Source of the DNA: Dehalococcoidia bacterium
GTDB taxonomy: Bacteria > Chloroflexota > Dehalococcoidia > Lucifugimonadales > UBA3495
Reading direction: 5' to 3'
Assembly (NCBI GenBank): GCA_021295965.1
Contig: JAGWBI010000004.1
Location: 33,831-97,830, forward strand
DNA length: 64,000 bases
This document shows, one piece after another, positions 44,319 through 52,962 of this stretch. Position 1 is the first letter of the stretch. Every line of letters begins with the position of its first letter. Both the position numbers and the translations under genes were made by a program. The notes beneath the pieces are model-generated. The model did not search any database. It saw only the letters and a program-made list of their open reading frames with translations, and was not told the origin of the DNA.

Positions 44319-44774
44319 CGCCGCTGGCTGCCCCAGCGTCCCCTGGTGTTGGTGGGGGACAACAGCTACGCCGTGCTGGATTTGCTCCACTGCTGCCAGT
44401 CCCTCCGTGAACCGGTTACTCTCATTGCCAGATTGCGCCTGGACGCCGCCCGGTACGCGCCAGCTCAGTCTCGTCAGCCGGGTCAGAACGGCCGGACACC
44501 ACTGAAAGGCCCGCGGCGACCCGCGCTGAAAACGCTCCTCGAACAGTCCGACGTAACTTGGTCCAGCGCCGAGGTAGCCTGGTACGACGGCACCATCCGC
44601 ATCGTGGAACTCACCTCCCAGACGGCGGTGTGGTACCGCTCCGGGAAGCCGCCGGTACTCCTGCGCTGGGTGTTGGTCCGCGACCCCCAGGGTATCTTCG
44701 ACCCCCAGGCTCTGCTCTGCACCGACCCCACGGCAGACTCGACCCAGATCCTGGAATGGTTTCTCCTGCGCTGG

Positions 44775-44789
44775 TCCGCCTCTGGCGGA
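44775..44789. repeat. Mini-palindrome family A, in-frame copy
   Basis: TCCGCC-TCT-GGCGGA, translated in frame as SASGG between LLRW and FQEVR of the transposase, directly followed by a family B copy. Confidence 0.75.
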
Positions 44790-44796
44790 GAGGTCA

Positions 44797-44823
44797 CCCC
44801 GTATCAAGTACGAGGCAGGCTCT
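44797..44823. repeat. Mini-repeat family B (CCCGTATCAAGTACGaGGCAGGCTCT)
   Basis: CCCCGTA-TCAAG-TACGAGG hairpin-like core followed by CAGGCTCT. Two relatives lie in the IS630 remnant. Confidence 0.65.
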
Positions 44824-44990
44824 TTCAGGAAGTGCGCACCCACCTGGGTGTCGAGACCCAGCGCCAGTGGTCCGACCTGGCCATCGCCCGCACCACGCCC
44901 GTCCTGCTGGGCCTTTTCTCCTGGACCACACTGGCCGCCCACGCCTTGCAAAAACAACACTCCATGACCCAGCGCAGAGCCGCCTGGTAC

Positions 44991-45009
44991 GATCCGCCAC
45001 AGGCGGATC
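44991..45009. repeat. Mini-palindrome family A, copy in transposase
   Basis: GATCCGCC-ACA-GGCGGATC, 8-bp stem, between RRAAWY and PTFVDAIALVR-type sequence. Confidence 0.7.
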
Positions 45010-45069
45010 GCCGACTTTCGTGGACGCCATCGCTCTGGTGCGACGGTCCGCTCATTCCTTTCCCCCGAC

Positions 45070-45348
45070 TTGCTCATCCTGGATGACCTCGGTCTGCACC
45101 GGCTCACCGCCCAACAGTCTGCCGATCTCTACGGACTGATCCTCAATCGCCACCGGGCGTCCAGCTTCGTCATCACCAGCAATCAGGCCGTGGACGAATG
45201 GCTCAGTCTCTTCGACGACCCCATCCTAGGCAACAGTGCCTTGGACGGCCTGGCCAACGCCAGCTACCAGATCGTCATCGAGGGAACCAGCTACCGGGAA
45301 CGGCTGTCCCCACACCGCGCTTTGCTGGGCGCCCAAGGAGGTGATTGA
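45070..45348 (+). pseudogene. IS21-type IstB helper ATPase, C-terminal fragment
   Basis: The 92 residues are the C-terminal half of IstB: Walker B LLILDDLGLHRLT, the sensor region SSFVITSNQAVDEWLSLFDDPILGNSALDGLANASYQIVIEGTSYR and the usual end. Walker A and the N-terminal domain are absent. It is joined directly to the end of the DDE transposase remnant, so two elements have collided here. IstA is not present. Confidence 0.85.
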
Positions 45349-45429
45349 CCAGACAACCACAACCTGACAATAGTCAAAATCGCCACGCGCCCAGGGTGGT
45401 ACATAGTCCTTGGCGATCACTGGCTCAAT

Positions 45430-45822
45430 GTCCGCGGCGTTTCCCACCAATTGGCCGCCGCTAGGCCGGCTTGGCGTGGTAGTGCTGGGGCCGGGAGCCT
45501 GCTATCAGCCGGGAGGGAACTACCAGCGGCTCCTGCGTCAAGCGTTGGCCGTTATCGCGGTGCTGGTTTCCGTGTCCACTGCGCTGGTGAGACCGGTGGC
45601 TTTCCTGGGATTGCTGGTTGCCCTCCTGGCCACCAACTCACGGGGACGTTCCGGCACCGAAACACGGCGTTGGCGGCGGGCATCATCGCGATCATCGCGC
45701 TGGTGGGCGGGCAGTTCCTTCATGAGGAACTGCCCGGTTCCGCCACCCGGTTGAGCGTGATAATCAGTTTCGTGGGTGGCGGATACCTGATCCTGCTGCT
45801 CCTCAGGGAATCAAGGCGATGA
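45430..45822 (+). pseudogene. FecCD/BtuC-type ABC permease, C-terminal remnant
   Basis: Two frames together give the end of a FecCD-type permease: QALAVIAVLVSVSTALVRPVAFLGLLVALLATNS, then after a frameshift HRNTALAAGIIAIIALVGGQFLHEELPGSATRLSVIISFVGGGYLILLLLRE. This is the final three-helix region of iron-siderophore or B12 importers. The N-terminal two thirds are missing. Its stop overlaps the following ABC ATPase start (ATGA), a relic of a normal operon. Confidence 0.75.
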
Positions 45823-46567
45823 TTGAACTCAGCGGGATCGCCAAACGATACCGCGCCGTCACAGTGGCAGACAACGTTTCCGTTGCCTTCAAGCAGGGCG
45901 GCAATACCGTCCTGGCCGGACCTAACGGCGCCGGAAAATCGAAGCTGGTGTCCATCTTCGAACACCCTCCTCGCCCTGGACGCCGGAACGGTGCATATTG
46001 ATGGCCTGGATGTGGCGCGGACCAGGGGCGGGGAGTTGGTGCGGGGGTTGTCCATCCTAAGTCAGGAGAAATCAGATCACGCTGCGGGAGTTGGTAGAAT
46101 TTGGCAGGTTCCCCTATCCCAAGGAACGCCTGAACGCCGAAGACCGAGAGCATGTTGAGCAGGCGATAGTCTATCTGGCGTTTCGGGAATTCGCTGGCAG
46201 GCCAATCGAACAACTGTCCGGCGGTCAACGATAGCGTGCGTTCACCGCTATGGTGCTGTGCCAGGACACCGACTACGTGCTGCTGGACGAACCCCTCAAC
46301 AACCTGGACATGCGCCATGCTCCCCATACCATGGCGTTGATACGGCGCCCATCAACGGAATTCGACAAGACCGTCGTGGTCGTCCTGCACGATGTTAATT
46401 TCGCCGGTCGTCACGCTGATCGCAGCGCTGCGATCAAAAACGGCAGGGTGTTGGCCGACGGCGTCCCCGCAAACATTCTCACGGCGACAACGATCGAGGA
46501 GATTTTCGACCTGGAAGCCCGGTGCTTTGCGTTGATTCAACGCCGGTGGCGGCGCATTTTGCGGTGA
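45819..46567 (+). pseudogene. FecE/BtuD-type ABC ATPase, multiply broken
   Basis: Starts MIELSGIAKRYRAVTVADNVSV with Walker A AGPNGAGKSKLVSI. Frameshifts near 45960 and 46070 follow, then the signature LSGGQR is cut by TAG at about 46233. The sequence resumes as RAFTAMVLCQDTDYVLLDEPLNNLDM (Walker B and D-loop) and VVVVLHDVNFAGRHADR (H-loop). Intact length would be about 250 aa. It served iron-siderophore or cobalamin uptake and is now dead. Confidence 0.85.
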
Positions 46568-46639
46568 GGAATTCGACTGCCGCTGAAGGTTCGGTCTCGT
46601 CTGATTAGCCCTGACTCTGCGGGGTCGGGTCCGCGCCGG

Positions 46640-47542
46640 TCAGCCTCCCGACCGCACGGTGCGGGGATCGAGCAGATCCCGGAGCCCGTCCCCCAGCAGG
46701 TTGAACCCCAGCACCGCGATGAATATGGCCGTCCCCGGGAGCAGCAACAGGCGGGGCGCGGTTTGCAGGTGCGGCCGGGCGTCATTGAGCATGGCGCCCC
46801 ATTCCGGCGTGGGCGGCTGCGCCCCCAACCCCAGGAAGTTTAGGCCGGCGATTCCCAGGATAATCCAGCCGATATCCAAGGACGCGATGACAATGATCGG
46901 GCCGAGGATGTTGGGCGCAATGTGGTGAAGGATGATGCGCAGGTTGCTGGCGCCGGCGGCCCGCGCCGCTGTCACGTACTCCATCTGTCGCGCACCCAGG
47001 GTAACTCCGCGAATGATGCGGGCATGACCCACCCACCAGACCGCGCCGGCTGCCAGCAGCACGTTGAGCAGGCCGGGTCCAAGCGCACCCGCCACCGCCA
47101 GCGCCAGGATCAGGGAAGGGAATGCCAGCAGCAGATCGACTACTCCCATCAGGGCCGTGTCCGCCCAACCGCCGTGGTATCCGGACAGGATCCCCACTGT
47201 CAGGGCGATGGTCATGCTGAGAGCCAGGGTTGCAGCGGCGGCCAGCAGGGTCACGCGGGCCCCGTGAACGACCCGACTGAACGTGTCCCGACCAAGGTGG
47301 TCGGTGCCCAGCAGGTGCTGTGTTGACGGCGTGAGCAATCGTTCGGGCAGATTGATCTCGGTGGGATCGTCCAGGGGAAGCCAGGGGGCCAACAACCCCG
47401 CCAGCAGCAGCGACGCCACCAGGAACAGCCCCAACGCGGTTCCCGGCTCCCGCAGCAACGCCGCCCACCGCCGCCGCCGCCGCGCGCCACTGGCCGCCGG
47501 GATGGAAACCGGGTCCCCAACGTGTCCGGTATCAATCGCCAT
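46640..47542 (-). CDS. Peptide/nickel-type ABC transporter permease (DppC/NikC)
   Basis: The 300-aa permease has an N-terminal helix (ALGLFLVASLLLAGLLAPWL), then LLTPSTQHLLGTDHLGRDTFSRVVHGARVTL, the DppC-typical region. The EAA-type cytoplasmic loop (VTAARAAGASNLRIILHHIAPNI) contacts the ATPase. The end GWGAMLNDARPHL-like block and GFNLLGDGLRDLLDPR are also family features. It lies 6 nt downstream of the DppB partner. No ATPase gene follows: 46640 is met by the dead FecE remnant on the other strand. Confidence 0.92.
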   Translation of the reverse strand: MAIDTGHVGDPVSIPAASGARRRRRWAALLREPGTALGLFLVASLLLAGLLAPWLPLDDPTEINLPERLLTPSTQHLLGTDHLGRDTFSRVVHGARVTLLAAAATLALSMTIALTVGILSGYHGGWADTALMGVVDLLLAFPSLILALAVAGALGPGLLNVLLAAGAVWWVGHARIIRGVTLGARQMEYVTAARAAGASNLRIILHHIAPNILGPIIVIASLDIGWIILGIAGLNFLGLGAQPPTPEWGAMLNDARPHLQTAPRLLLLPGTAIFIAVLGFNLLGDGLRDLLDPRTVRSGG

Positions 47543-47548
47543 CGACCG

Positions 47549-48496
47549 CTACACCGCGTCCCGTCCGAAGCGCAGGCGCGGGTCGGCGACGCGCAGAGCA
47601 ACGTCAGCGGCCAGGTTGACCAGCAGGACGACCACGGCGATGTAGGTGACGAACCCTTGCACCACTGGGTAGTCCCGGGTCAGCGCCGCCCCTACCATCA
47701 ACTGGCCCAAACCGGGCCAACTGAATATGGTCTCCACGATGACAGCGCCGCTGAGCAGATAGCCAAGGTTGACCCCCGTGGCCCCGATGGCCGGCAACAG
47801 CGCGTTACGGAGGGCGTGCCGGAAAGCGACGGTTTGTTCAGACAGTCCCTTGGCCCGCGCCGTCCGGATGTAGTCCTGCCCCAGTGTTTCCAGCATACTG
47901 GCGCGTATCAGCCGCATCAGCTGGGCCATGGGAGCAAGAGACAGCGCGACGGCCGGCAGCACGACCTGCGCAGCCGAACCGTAGCCCAGGGCCGGCAACC
48001 ACGACAGTTTCACCGCAAAGAGGATGATCAACCCGTAGGCTAGGGCGTAGGATGGAGCCGCCGCCCCCACCAGCGCCGCAAGGCGCGCAAGGGCATCAAC
48101 TGGAGTGCCGCGCCGGCGGGCCGACAGTATGCCCATGGGCACGGCGACCAGCAACGCCAGGGCCAAGGAGGCCGCCGTGAGCAGCGCCGTGGGGACGGTC
48201 CGGCGGGCAAGCTGACCAGCAACGGGCTGTTCGGTGACGTAGGATCGCCCCATGTCGCCCGCCAGGGCTTGCGACACCCAGCGAACGTATCGCACCGGCA
48301 AAGAAGCGTCCAGGCCCAGCTCGATGCGCATGGCCGCGACGGCCGCGGGGCTGGGCAGCTGGCCGGGGTTGCGCTGACGCAGCACAATCTCGGCCGGGTC
48401 TCCCGGCGCCAGGTTCAACAATACAAAGCTGACCGCCGAGATGCCCAGCAGCAGCAACGGCAGCGTGGCCAGCCGGCGGGCCAGGTATGCTCCCAT
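47549..48496 (-). CDS. Peptide/nickel-type ABC transporter permease (DppB/NikB)
   Basis: This 315-aa, six-helix permease has the DppB N-terminus (MGAYLARRLATLPLLLLGISAVSFVLLNLAPGDP). The EAA loop is YIRTARAKGLSEQTVAFRHALRNALLP, and the end is VALRVADPRLRF. It pairs with the DppC gene downstream and the binding protein upstream (38-nt gap). The transported compound cannot be decided from the permease. The cobalamin riboswitch upstream points to cobalt or a corrinoid-related solute. Confidence 0.92.
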   Translation of the reverse strand: MGAYLARRLATLPLLLLGISAVSFVLLNLAPGDPAEIVLRQRNPGQLPSPAAVAAMRIELGLDASLPVRYVRWVSQALAGDMGRSYVTEQPVAGQLARRTVPTALLTAASLALALLVAVPMGILSARRRGTPVDALARLAALVGAAAPSYALAYGLIILFAVKLSWLPALGYGSAAQVVLPAVALSLAPMAQLMRLIRASMLETLGQDYIRTARAKGLSEQTVAFRHALRNALLPAIGATGVNLGYLLSGAVIVETIFSWPGLGQLMVGAALTRDYPVVQGFVTYIAVVVLLVNLAADVALRVADPRLRFGRDAV

Positions 48497-48534
48497 CCTG
48501 GTGGTCTAAATCCACCCGGAAGAACCGCAACACG

Positions 48535-50268
48535 TCACTTGCTCAGCCCAATGCGGTGGTCGAAGAAATAGAGGCTGGATGGATGGGGTTCGAAACCGGT
48601 GACCCGTTCACTGACGCCATACACCATATACACATGCGCCACCGGCAGAAATGCGCTTTCTTCCGTAACCACCGCCAGGGCATCGCAGGCTATCTGCTTC
48701 CGATCCTCCAGGTCCGGCAAGGAGCCGGCCCGGGCCACGATGTCCGCCAATCCGGAATTGTCGTAATGTCCGTAGTTGTTGGCCCCGCTGCCGCTGGCGT
48801 CGGCCCGGAGGCCGGCGTACTTGCTGACGTTGAGCACCGGGTCTCCGGCTTCGACCACGCTGTTATACCACCCGAAGAGATCCCAGGCGGGGTCCTTGAC
48901 CACGGACCATTCGGTGATGATCACCTCGGCCTTGATGCCAACGTCAGCAAGCATCGCTTGCGCGGCTTCGGCCATGATGGGGAGCTGGAACCGCTGGGGG
49001 TAGCCGCCGATGACTATCTCCAGAGGTTGACCGTCCTTGTCAACGATGCCGTCGCCGTCGGTGTCGGCGTAGCCAGCTTCGGCCAACAGGGCGCGAGCCT
49101 GCCCAGGATCATAGCCCGGGGCGTTGACGCCCGGGCAGGATACCAGCGCTTCCGGCAGCAGGAGTTCCGCATACGAACCCGTGCCTTCGGGAGCGACCAA
49201 CCCGGCGATGCTTTCCCGATCGATGGCTTGATCCACGGCCCGGCGCACCAGCGGATCGGCCAGCGTACCTCGCTCGAAATTCACCCACCACATGACCACG
49301 GAGGTACCGATGCCCGCAGTCCGACTGTGCAACCCCGGCTGGGCGTTGATGGTCTGGGCTCCTTCCGGTGATATGTTGATGGCTACGTCAACGTCCCCGG
49401 CCTGCAGCGCCAGTTCCCGGCTGTTGGTGTCCGGAATGGCGATGTGTTCGATGCCGGCCAACGGAGGAGCGCCGCCCCAGTAATTGTCGTTGGCCACGCT
49501 GATGAGGCGTTCTTTCTGGATGTACTCGGTGGGAACATAGGGGCCGGTCAGGGCGCCGGCGGCGATGAAATTGCCCTCTCCGGCGGCGTCGGCGGCTGTA
49601 GCATCGGTGATGGCGACGGCGGGGCTCGTCAACAGACCCGGCAGCGTGGGTTGCGGCTCTGTGGTGGTAATGATGATAGTGTGCTCACCATGGACGGTCA
49701 CGGTGTCGATGGTCAATGTTTCAGCCGACGCCGGCGACAATCGGATGGTCCTCTCCAGGGAAGCCTTGACCGCTTGAGCGTCCATCACGCTTCCATTGTG
49801 GAAGTTGACATCCGACCGAAGCTCGATTTCCCAGGTCAATGGGTCCACTTGCGTGGCTGCCGTCGCCAGCCATGGTTCGGGACTGAGGGTGGTCGCTGAC
49901 AGTCGGAACAGGTTCTCCGACATCCCCGATTGGTTGGCTACCCAACCGCTCTCCACCGGGTCCAGCGGACTGTCCAGCCAAATGACGCCCGCCGTCAGTG
50001 TGGGTCGGTCCACACGGGTCGCAGCCGCCGGCTCGGCCGTTTGTTGCGTGGGAGACGATGACTCCGCAGGCTGAACCGGAGTGGCGGTAGCGACCGCCTG
50101 CTGAGGAATGGCTGCCGCCGGGGCGGTTGCGTCGGGCGCGCTGCCAGCCGCCGGCGGGGCCGTCTCGCTGGTCGCGGCGGGAGACCCGCAGGCCACCGCC
50201 AACAGGAACATCAAGGCCAGGCCGATAGACAATGCAATTCTGAAACTGTTCGACGTTATGTAAGGCAT
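48535..50268 (-). CDS. ABC transporter substrate-binding lipoprotein (SBP family 5)
   Basis: GGAGGACAAAG fixes the start at 50268 (MPYITSNSFRIALSIG), giving 577 aa. A lipoprotein signal ends at LLAVACGS. A Pro/Ala/Ser-rich linker (to residue ~85) leads to an SBP_bac_5 domain with DPLTWEIELRSDVNFHNGSVMDAQAVKASLERTI and VVMWWVNFERGTLADPLVRRAVDQAIDRESI, the family signature. It acts outside the membrane and delivers solute to DppB/DppC. A cobalamin riboswitch and terminator lie 130-480 nt upstream. Family members bind peptides, nickel chelates or cobalt complexes. Confidence 0.9.
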   Translation of the reverse strand: MPYITSNSFRIALSIGLALMFLLAVACGSPAATSETAPPAAGSAPDATAPAAAIPQQAVATATPVQPAESSSPTQQTAEPAAATRVDRPTLTAGVIWLDSPLDPVESGWVANQSGMSENLFRLSATTLSPEPWLATAATQVDPLTWEIELRSDVNFHNGSVMDAQAVKASLERTIRLSPASAETLTIDTVTVHGEHTIIITTTEPQPTLPGLLTSPAVAITDATAADAAGEGNFIAAGALTGPYVPTEYIQKERLISVANDNYWGGAPPLAGIEHIAIPDTNSRELALQAGDVDVAINISPEGAQTINAQPGLHSRTAGIGTSVVMWWVNFERGTLADPLVRRAVDQAIDRESIAGLVAPEGTGSYAELLLPEALVSCPGVNAPGYDPGQARALLAEAGYADTDGDGIVDKDGQPLEIVIGGYPQRFQLPIMAEAAQAMLADVGIKAEVIITEWSVVKDPAWDLFGWYNSVVEAGDPVLNVSKYAGLRADASGSGANNYGHYDNSGLADIVARAGSLPDLEDRKQIACDALAVVTEESAFLPVAHVYMVYGVSERVTGFEPHPSSLYFFDHRIGLSK

Positions 50269-50401
50269 CTTTGTCCTCCAGGACGTCCCATGGTTTTCCG
50301 ATGAACACCACCGCTCAGGCGAGTTCCAACTTCGCGGGATCAACAGCGCGGGAAATCTGGCGCCGGCGGCGCGGGGATGCTGTCCGCGTTAGGGCAGCAA
50401 A

Positions 50402-50431
50402 AGACCCCGTCCGCACTAGGTGAACGGGGCT
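50402..50431 (-). terminator. Terminator of the riboswitch expression platform
   Basis: On the minus strand GCCCCGT-loop-ACGGGGTC is followed by TTTTG. It lies between the aptamer and the transporter genes, where a B12-controlled terminator is expected. Confidence 0.5.
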
Positions 50432-50514
50432 CGTTTTCGGGCGTCCTGTTGGACTGTTGCAGATTCGCAACCTGCCAACAGATCTGCTTCACTCGTTCCG
50501 CGAAGTGCAGCTAG

Positions 50515-50745
50515 AGTACCCCTGATGGCAGGCTTCCTGGCTGATGGCTTATAGCGACGCGTCTTCACCTTCCCATCCGCTGGAGCGGACAGTGGTTTAA
50601 ATCGACATCCTTTCTGACAGAATGCCGCGAGAAGCGCGTCTCGCCAATTACAGTGGCGCGACCGCACCGGATTTGCACCGGATTTCCTTTTGTCCCGCGT
50701 TTTCCGACCCAGTACCATCTGGCGTCAGCAAAAGGTCGGAGCGAC
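50515..50745 (-). ncRNA. Cobalamin riboswitch
   Basis: The minus strand contains the conserved core of the B12 aptamer in order. First is AAGGAAATCCGGTGCAAATC, then CGGTGCGGTCGCGCCACTGTAAT (GCCACTGT at 50657-50650). A variable arm follows, then the B12 box AGCCAGGAAGCCTGCC (50542-50527). The spacing is normal for RF00174-type RNAs. It faces the ABC operon whose first ATG is at 50268, so high adenosyl- or aquocobalamin should lower transporter expression. The track ORF 50416..50718 is a shadow of this RNA. Boundaries are approximate. Confidence 0.88.
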
Positions 50746-50817
50746 GGGCCACCAACAGGAATTGGTTGGGATGTTCAGTTGTTAACAACCGTAAATTAGC
50801 ACGACGGTCTCGGGCGG

Positions 50818-51039
50818 TCAACCTTGCGGATCCAATTCCTTGTCGGCCTCGGCGCGGGTTCGCGCCGATTCGGACACGTCACCGTGCAGGTCGATGATGT
50901 CGTCGGCGACTCCGGCGACCCAGGGGTAGTCGCTCCATTCCGCCACGAAGCCGTCGGCATCCGCCAGCAGTCGGGCTATCGCGACGAACGGATCAATATC
51001 AGTCTGTATGGCGGCGATGCGGTTCTCCATCTCCACCAC
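50818..51039 (-). CDS. Small acidic protein, unassigned
   Basis: A 73-aa ORF (MVEMENRIAAIQTDIDPFVAIARLLADADGF) with natural-looking composition, Asp/Ala-rich, no membrane segment. It sits just upstream of the riboswitch promoter region, on the same strand. A stand-alone small regulator, or a remnant in the decay zone, are both possible. No family recognised. Confidence 0.35.
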   Translation of the reverse strand: MVEMENRIAAIQTDIDPFVAIARLLADADGFVAEWSDYPWVAGVADDIIDLHGDVSESARTRAEADKELDPQG

Positions 51040-51353
51040 CCCTGGCGGAAACTCTACAATGGAGAAAGGCCCCGCAGAGCTGTGGGAAACCAGACCCTCG
51101 AGGAGTTCGCCGTGCTAGCGAAAATAGGAGATTGATCTGTAGATTAGAGCGACTGCTGACACAGAAAATGAGGCGAGAGCAGAACGGGCTGGAGCAGAAT
51201 AGGGAGTGGTACAACCGCCGGGGCAGTTCAAGCGATGTGAGATAAAAATTGAGCGGTCCGACTGCGGACTGCTTCGCCCCCGAGACGCCAAGTGCTGACC
51301 AGACTAAGAAAGATGAAATACCGGGACAGTGGTCAGCAGATTTGAGGGGGTAG
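51040..51353. other. Intergenic stretch before the IS630 remnant
   Basis: No coding signal or RNA motif noticed. It probably includes the left end of the IS630 element, but I found no clear terminal repeat. Confidence 0.3.
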
Positions 51354-51461
51354 TTGGGTATGCCGGAGCTGGGAGCTTGGCTGGAGAGGTGGCGCATGGA
51401 CGGGGCTGGGGTACGGCGACGGATGTACCGAGCGCCGACGCCTCGGGAACGAGAACGTTGG

Positions 51462-51476
51462 TCCGCCTCTGGCGGA
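51462..51476. repeat. Mini-palindrome family A, in-frame copy in IS630
   Basis: TCCGCC-TCT-GGCGGA, read in frame as SASGG after RERERW. Confidence 0.75.
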
Positions 51477-51742
51477 TGGCTGCTGGCGCAGGGGTGGACG
51501 GCGGCGGCGGTGGGCCGAGCCTTGGAGCGGGATGCCCACACCATAGGTCAATGGGCGGTCCCAAGGGGCTGGTTTTTGAGCAGAGTGGTGGTTCCCCCCG
51601 CGGTGGACGTGGAGCAACGAGCCGAGTTGAAGGCGGTGGTGCAGCAATTACCGTCGCCGGCGGGTATCAAGCTGTCCAACTGGAACTGGCAGGCGGTGCG
51701 CCGATATGTGAAAGACTGCTTCGGCTTGGCGCTGAGCCGGCG

Positions 51743-51757
51743 TCCGCCTGTGGCGGA
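51743..51757. repeat. Mini-palindrome family A, in-frame copy in IS630
   Basis: TCCGCC-TGT-GGCGGA, read in frame as PPVAD after LALSRR, 10 nt before a family B copy. Confidence 0.75.
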
Positions 51758-51767
51758 TCTGAACTAT

Positions 51768-51794
51768 CCCGTATCGAGTAGGGGACAGGCTCTG
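51768..51794. repeat. Mini-repeat family B copy in IS630
   Basis: CCCGTATCGAGTAGGGGACAGGCTCTG, read in frame as PVSSRGQAL. Confidence 0.7.
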
Positions 51795-52244
51795 CACCGG
51801 TTGGGGTTGGTGCTGAAGCGGCCCGAGAAGCGGTTGCTGAAAGCAGACCCAGCGCGGCGAGAGGCTTTCGTGGGAGAGTATGCGGCGCTGACGGTGGCGG
51901 CCGCACAGACGGGAACCAAGATATTCTGCGCCGACGAGGCCCACTTTCAGGTGGATGCCGATCTACGGGGCAAGTGGGCGCTGCAGGGCGAACCGGCGCT
52001 GGTGGACGCCACCAGCCCGCGCCGCGGTGAGAAGGTCAGCTACTACTCGGCGGTGTGTCTGGAGACCGGGGAGGTGGAGGTGATGGAACTGGAGGGCAAC
52101 AGCAACTCCGCCACCTGCCAGTGGCGGACGGGCGCAACACACCGAACCGCTCACAGTGATTTGGGCCAGCAACTCCCCGGCCCATCGGGGCGACGCGATC
52201 CGGGCTTATCTCACCACGCCCAACCTGAAGCTGCGCCTGGTGAA

Positions 52245-52274
52245 CCCCGTATCAAGTACGGGGCAGGCTCTGCC
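52245..52274. repeat. Mini-repeat family B copy in IS630
   Basis: CCCCGTA-TCAAG-TACGGGG then CAGGCTCTGCC, read in frame as PVSSTGQAL. Best-preserved hairpin of the family. Confidence 0.75.
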
Positions 52275-52962
52275 CAGCTACGGTCCAGACTTCAACGCGC
52301 CGATCCTTGACCAATTGCGCCGTCTGGGGATGGGCGGGTCAGGAAGCAACCGCCAACAAGCAACCGCCAACCAGCGCCTGGGAACCCGTGCCGCGGTACG
52401 GGAGAAGGTGGGCGGCTTTTTCACCGATCTGACCCACCGACGGGAAGAAGTCAAACGCCGCCGCCGAAGCGTGCTGCAAGCAAAAGCCGACGAATCAATT
52501 GGCGGCACCCAAGCCATCCCTCTCCGCCCGGCAAATGTAGTTTTCACCCTGGCTTCGGTTTTGGGGCGGCTTGGGGGACTTGGCCGCAGATCCTCCGTCT
52601 GCTGAGGGAATCGAAAGTGGGTCCCGATCCGATTGCATGGCTACACAAGATGCTCCAAGAGCAGTCCCCTTCCCCGAGGACGCCTATAACCGTGGAGGAA
52701 TACGAAATGTGAATTGGCGGATACCAAATCAAATACGGTCCTGCATCAACGTGATGCGATTCGAGACTGGCAGTCTCTTTCCCTCCGACCATTGGTAGTT
52801 CACGGGCACTGGCGCAGAAGGCCGCGATTTCGAGGCAGTGCCGGAACATGCGGTGCGACTGTACGTCGAATGCAAGACCGGCGAGAAGGTACAGCCCGCC
52901 GCGATTGCTCATTTCCGAACCAGATTGGAGCGCAACCGTCGTCTCTACAAGTTACTGGCTCA

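Larger units (their letters stand above)
43718..45062 (+). pseudogene. DDE transposase gene interrupted by a stop and by mini-palindromes
   Basis: The intact N-terminus (MLTLPNAIVAVLLPFATLFTNP...VLNRAV) ends in TAG at 43925 where related transposases have Trp. The frame then continues as SSREAARVLLALLLQHLDRGDGPL. Later parts in changing frames are clear: LERRRGGRIGARAIYRDPVRSS, RRWLPQRPLVLVGDNSYAVLDLLHCCQSLREPVTLIARLRLDAARY, and WFLLRW...FQEVRTHLGVETQRQWSDLAIARTTP. At least five insertions of short palindromic elements (44124, 44262, 44304, 44775, 44991) and one of a second family (44797) separate these blocks. DDE type; exact IS family (IS4/IS701 clan) not certain. Confidence 0.8.
51354..52605 (+). 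pseudogene. IS630-family transposase, frameshifted and carrying inserted mini-repeats
   Basis: The first frame (51354..52120) holds a HTH-type N-terminus and the DDE core piece IFCADEAHFQVDADLRGKWALQGEPALVDATSPRRGEKVSYYSAV. After about 52115 the sequence moves to the 52156..52605 frame: SPAHRGDAIRAYLTTPNLKLRLVN, then GPDFN and LGTRAAVREKVGGFF with REEVKRRRRSVLQAKADESI. The second catalytic Asp, expected in VIWDN, reads VIWASN. Short in-frame insertions SASGG, PPVAD and YPVSSRGQAL, plus PVSSTGQAL, correspond to mini-repeats. Inactive. Confidence 0.85.

Noticed and set aside
50416-50718. 100-aa minus-strand ORF
   Set aside because: It coincides with the cobalamin riboswitch, and its sequence is the translation of aptamer elements.
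52620-52710. Peptide ending TPITVEEYEM-stop, resembling an N-terminal Uma2-type motif
   Set aside because: Only about 10 residues match, followed by a stop and no Uma2 core. Too little to call.
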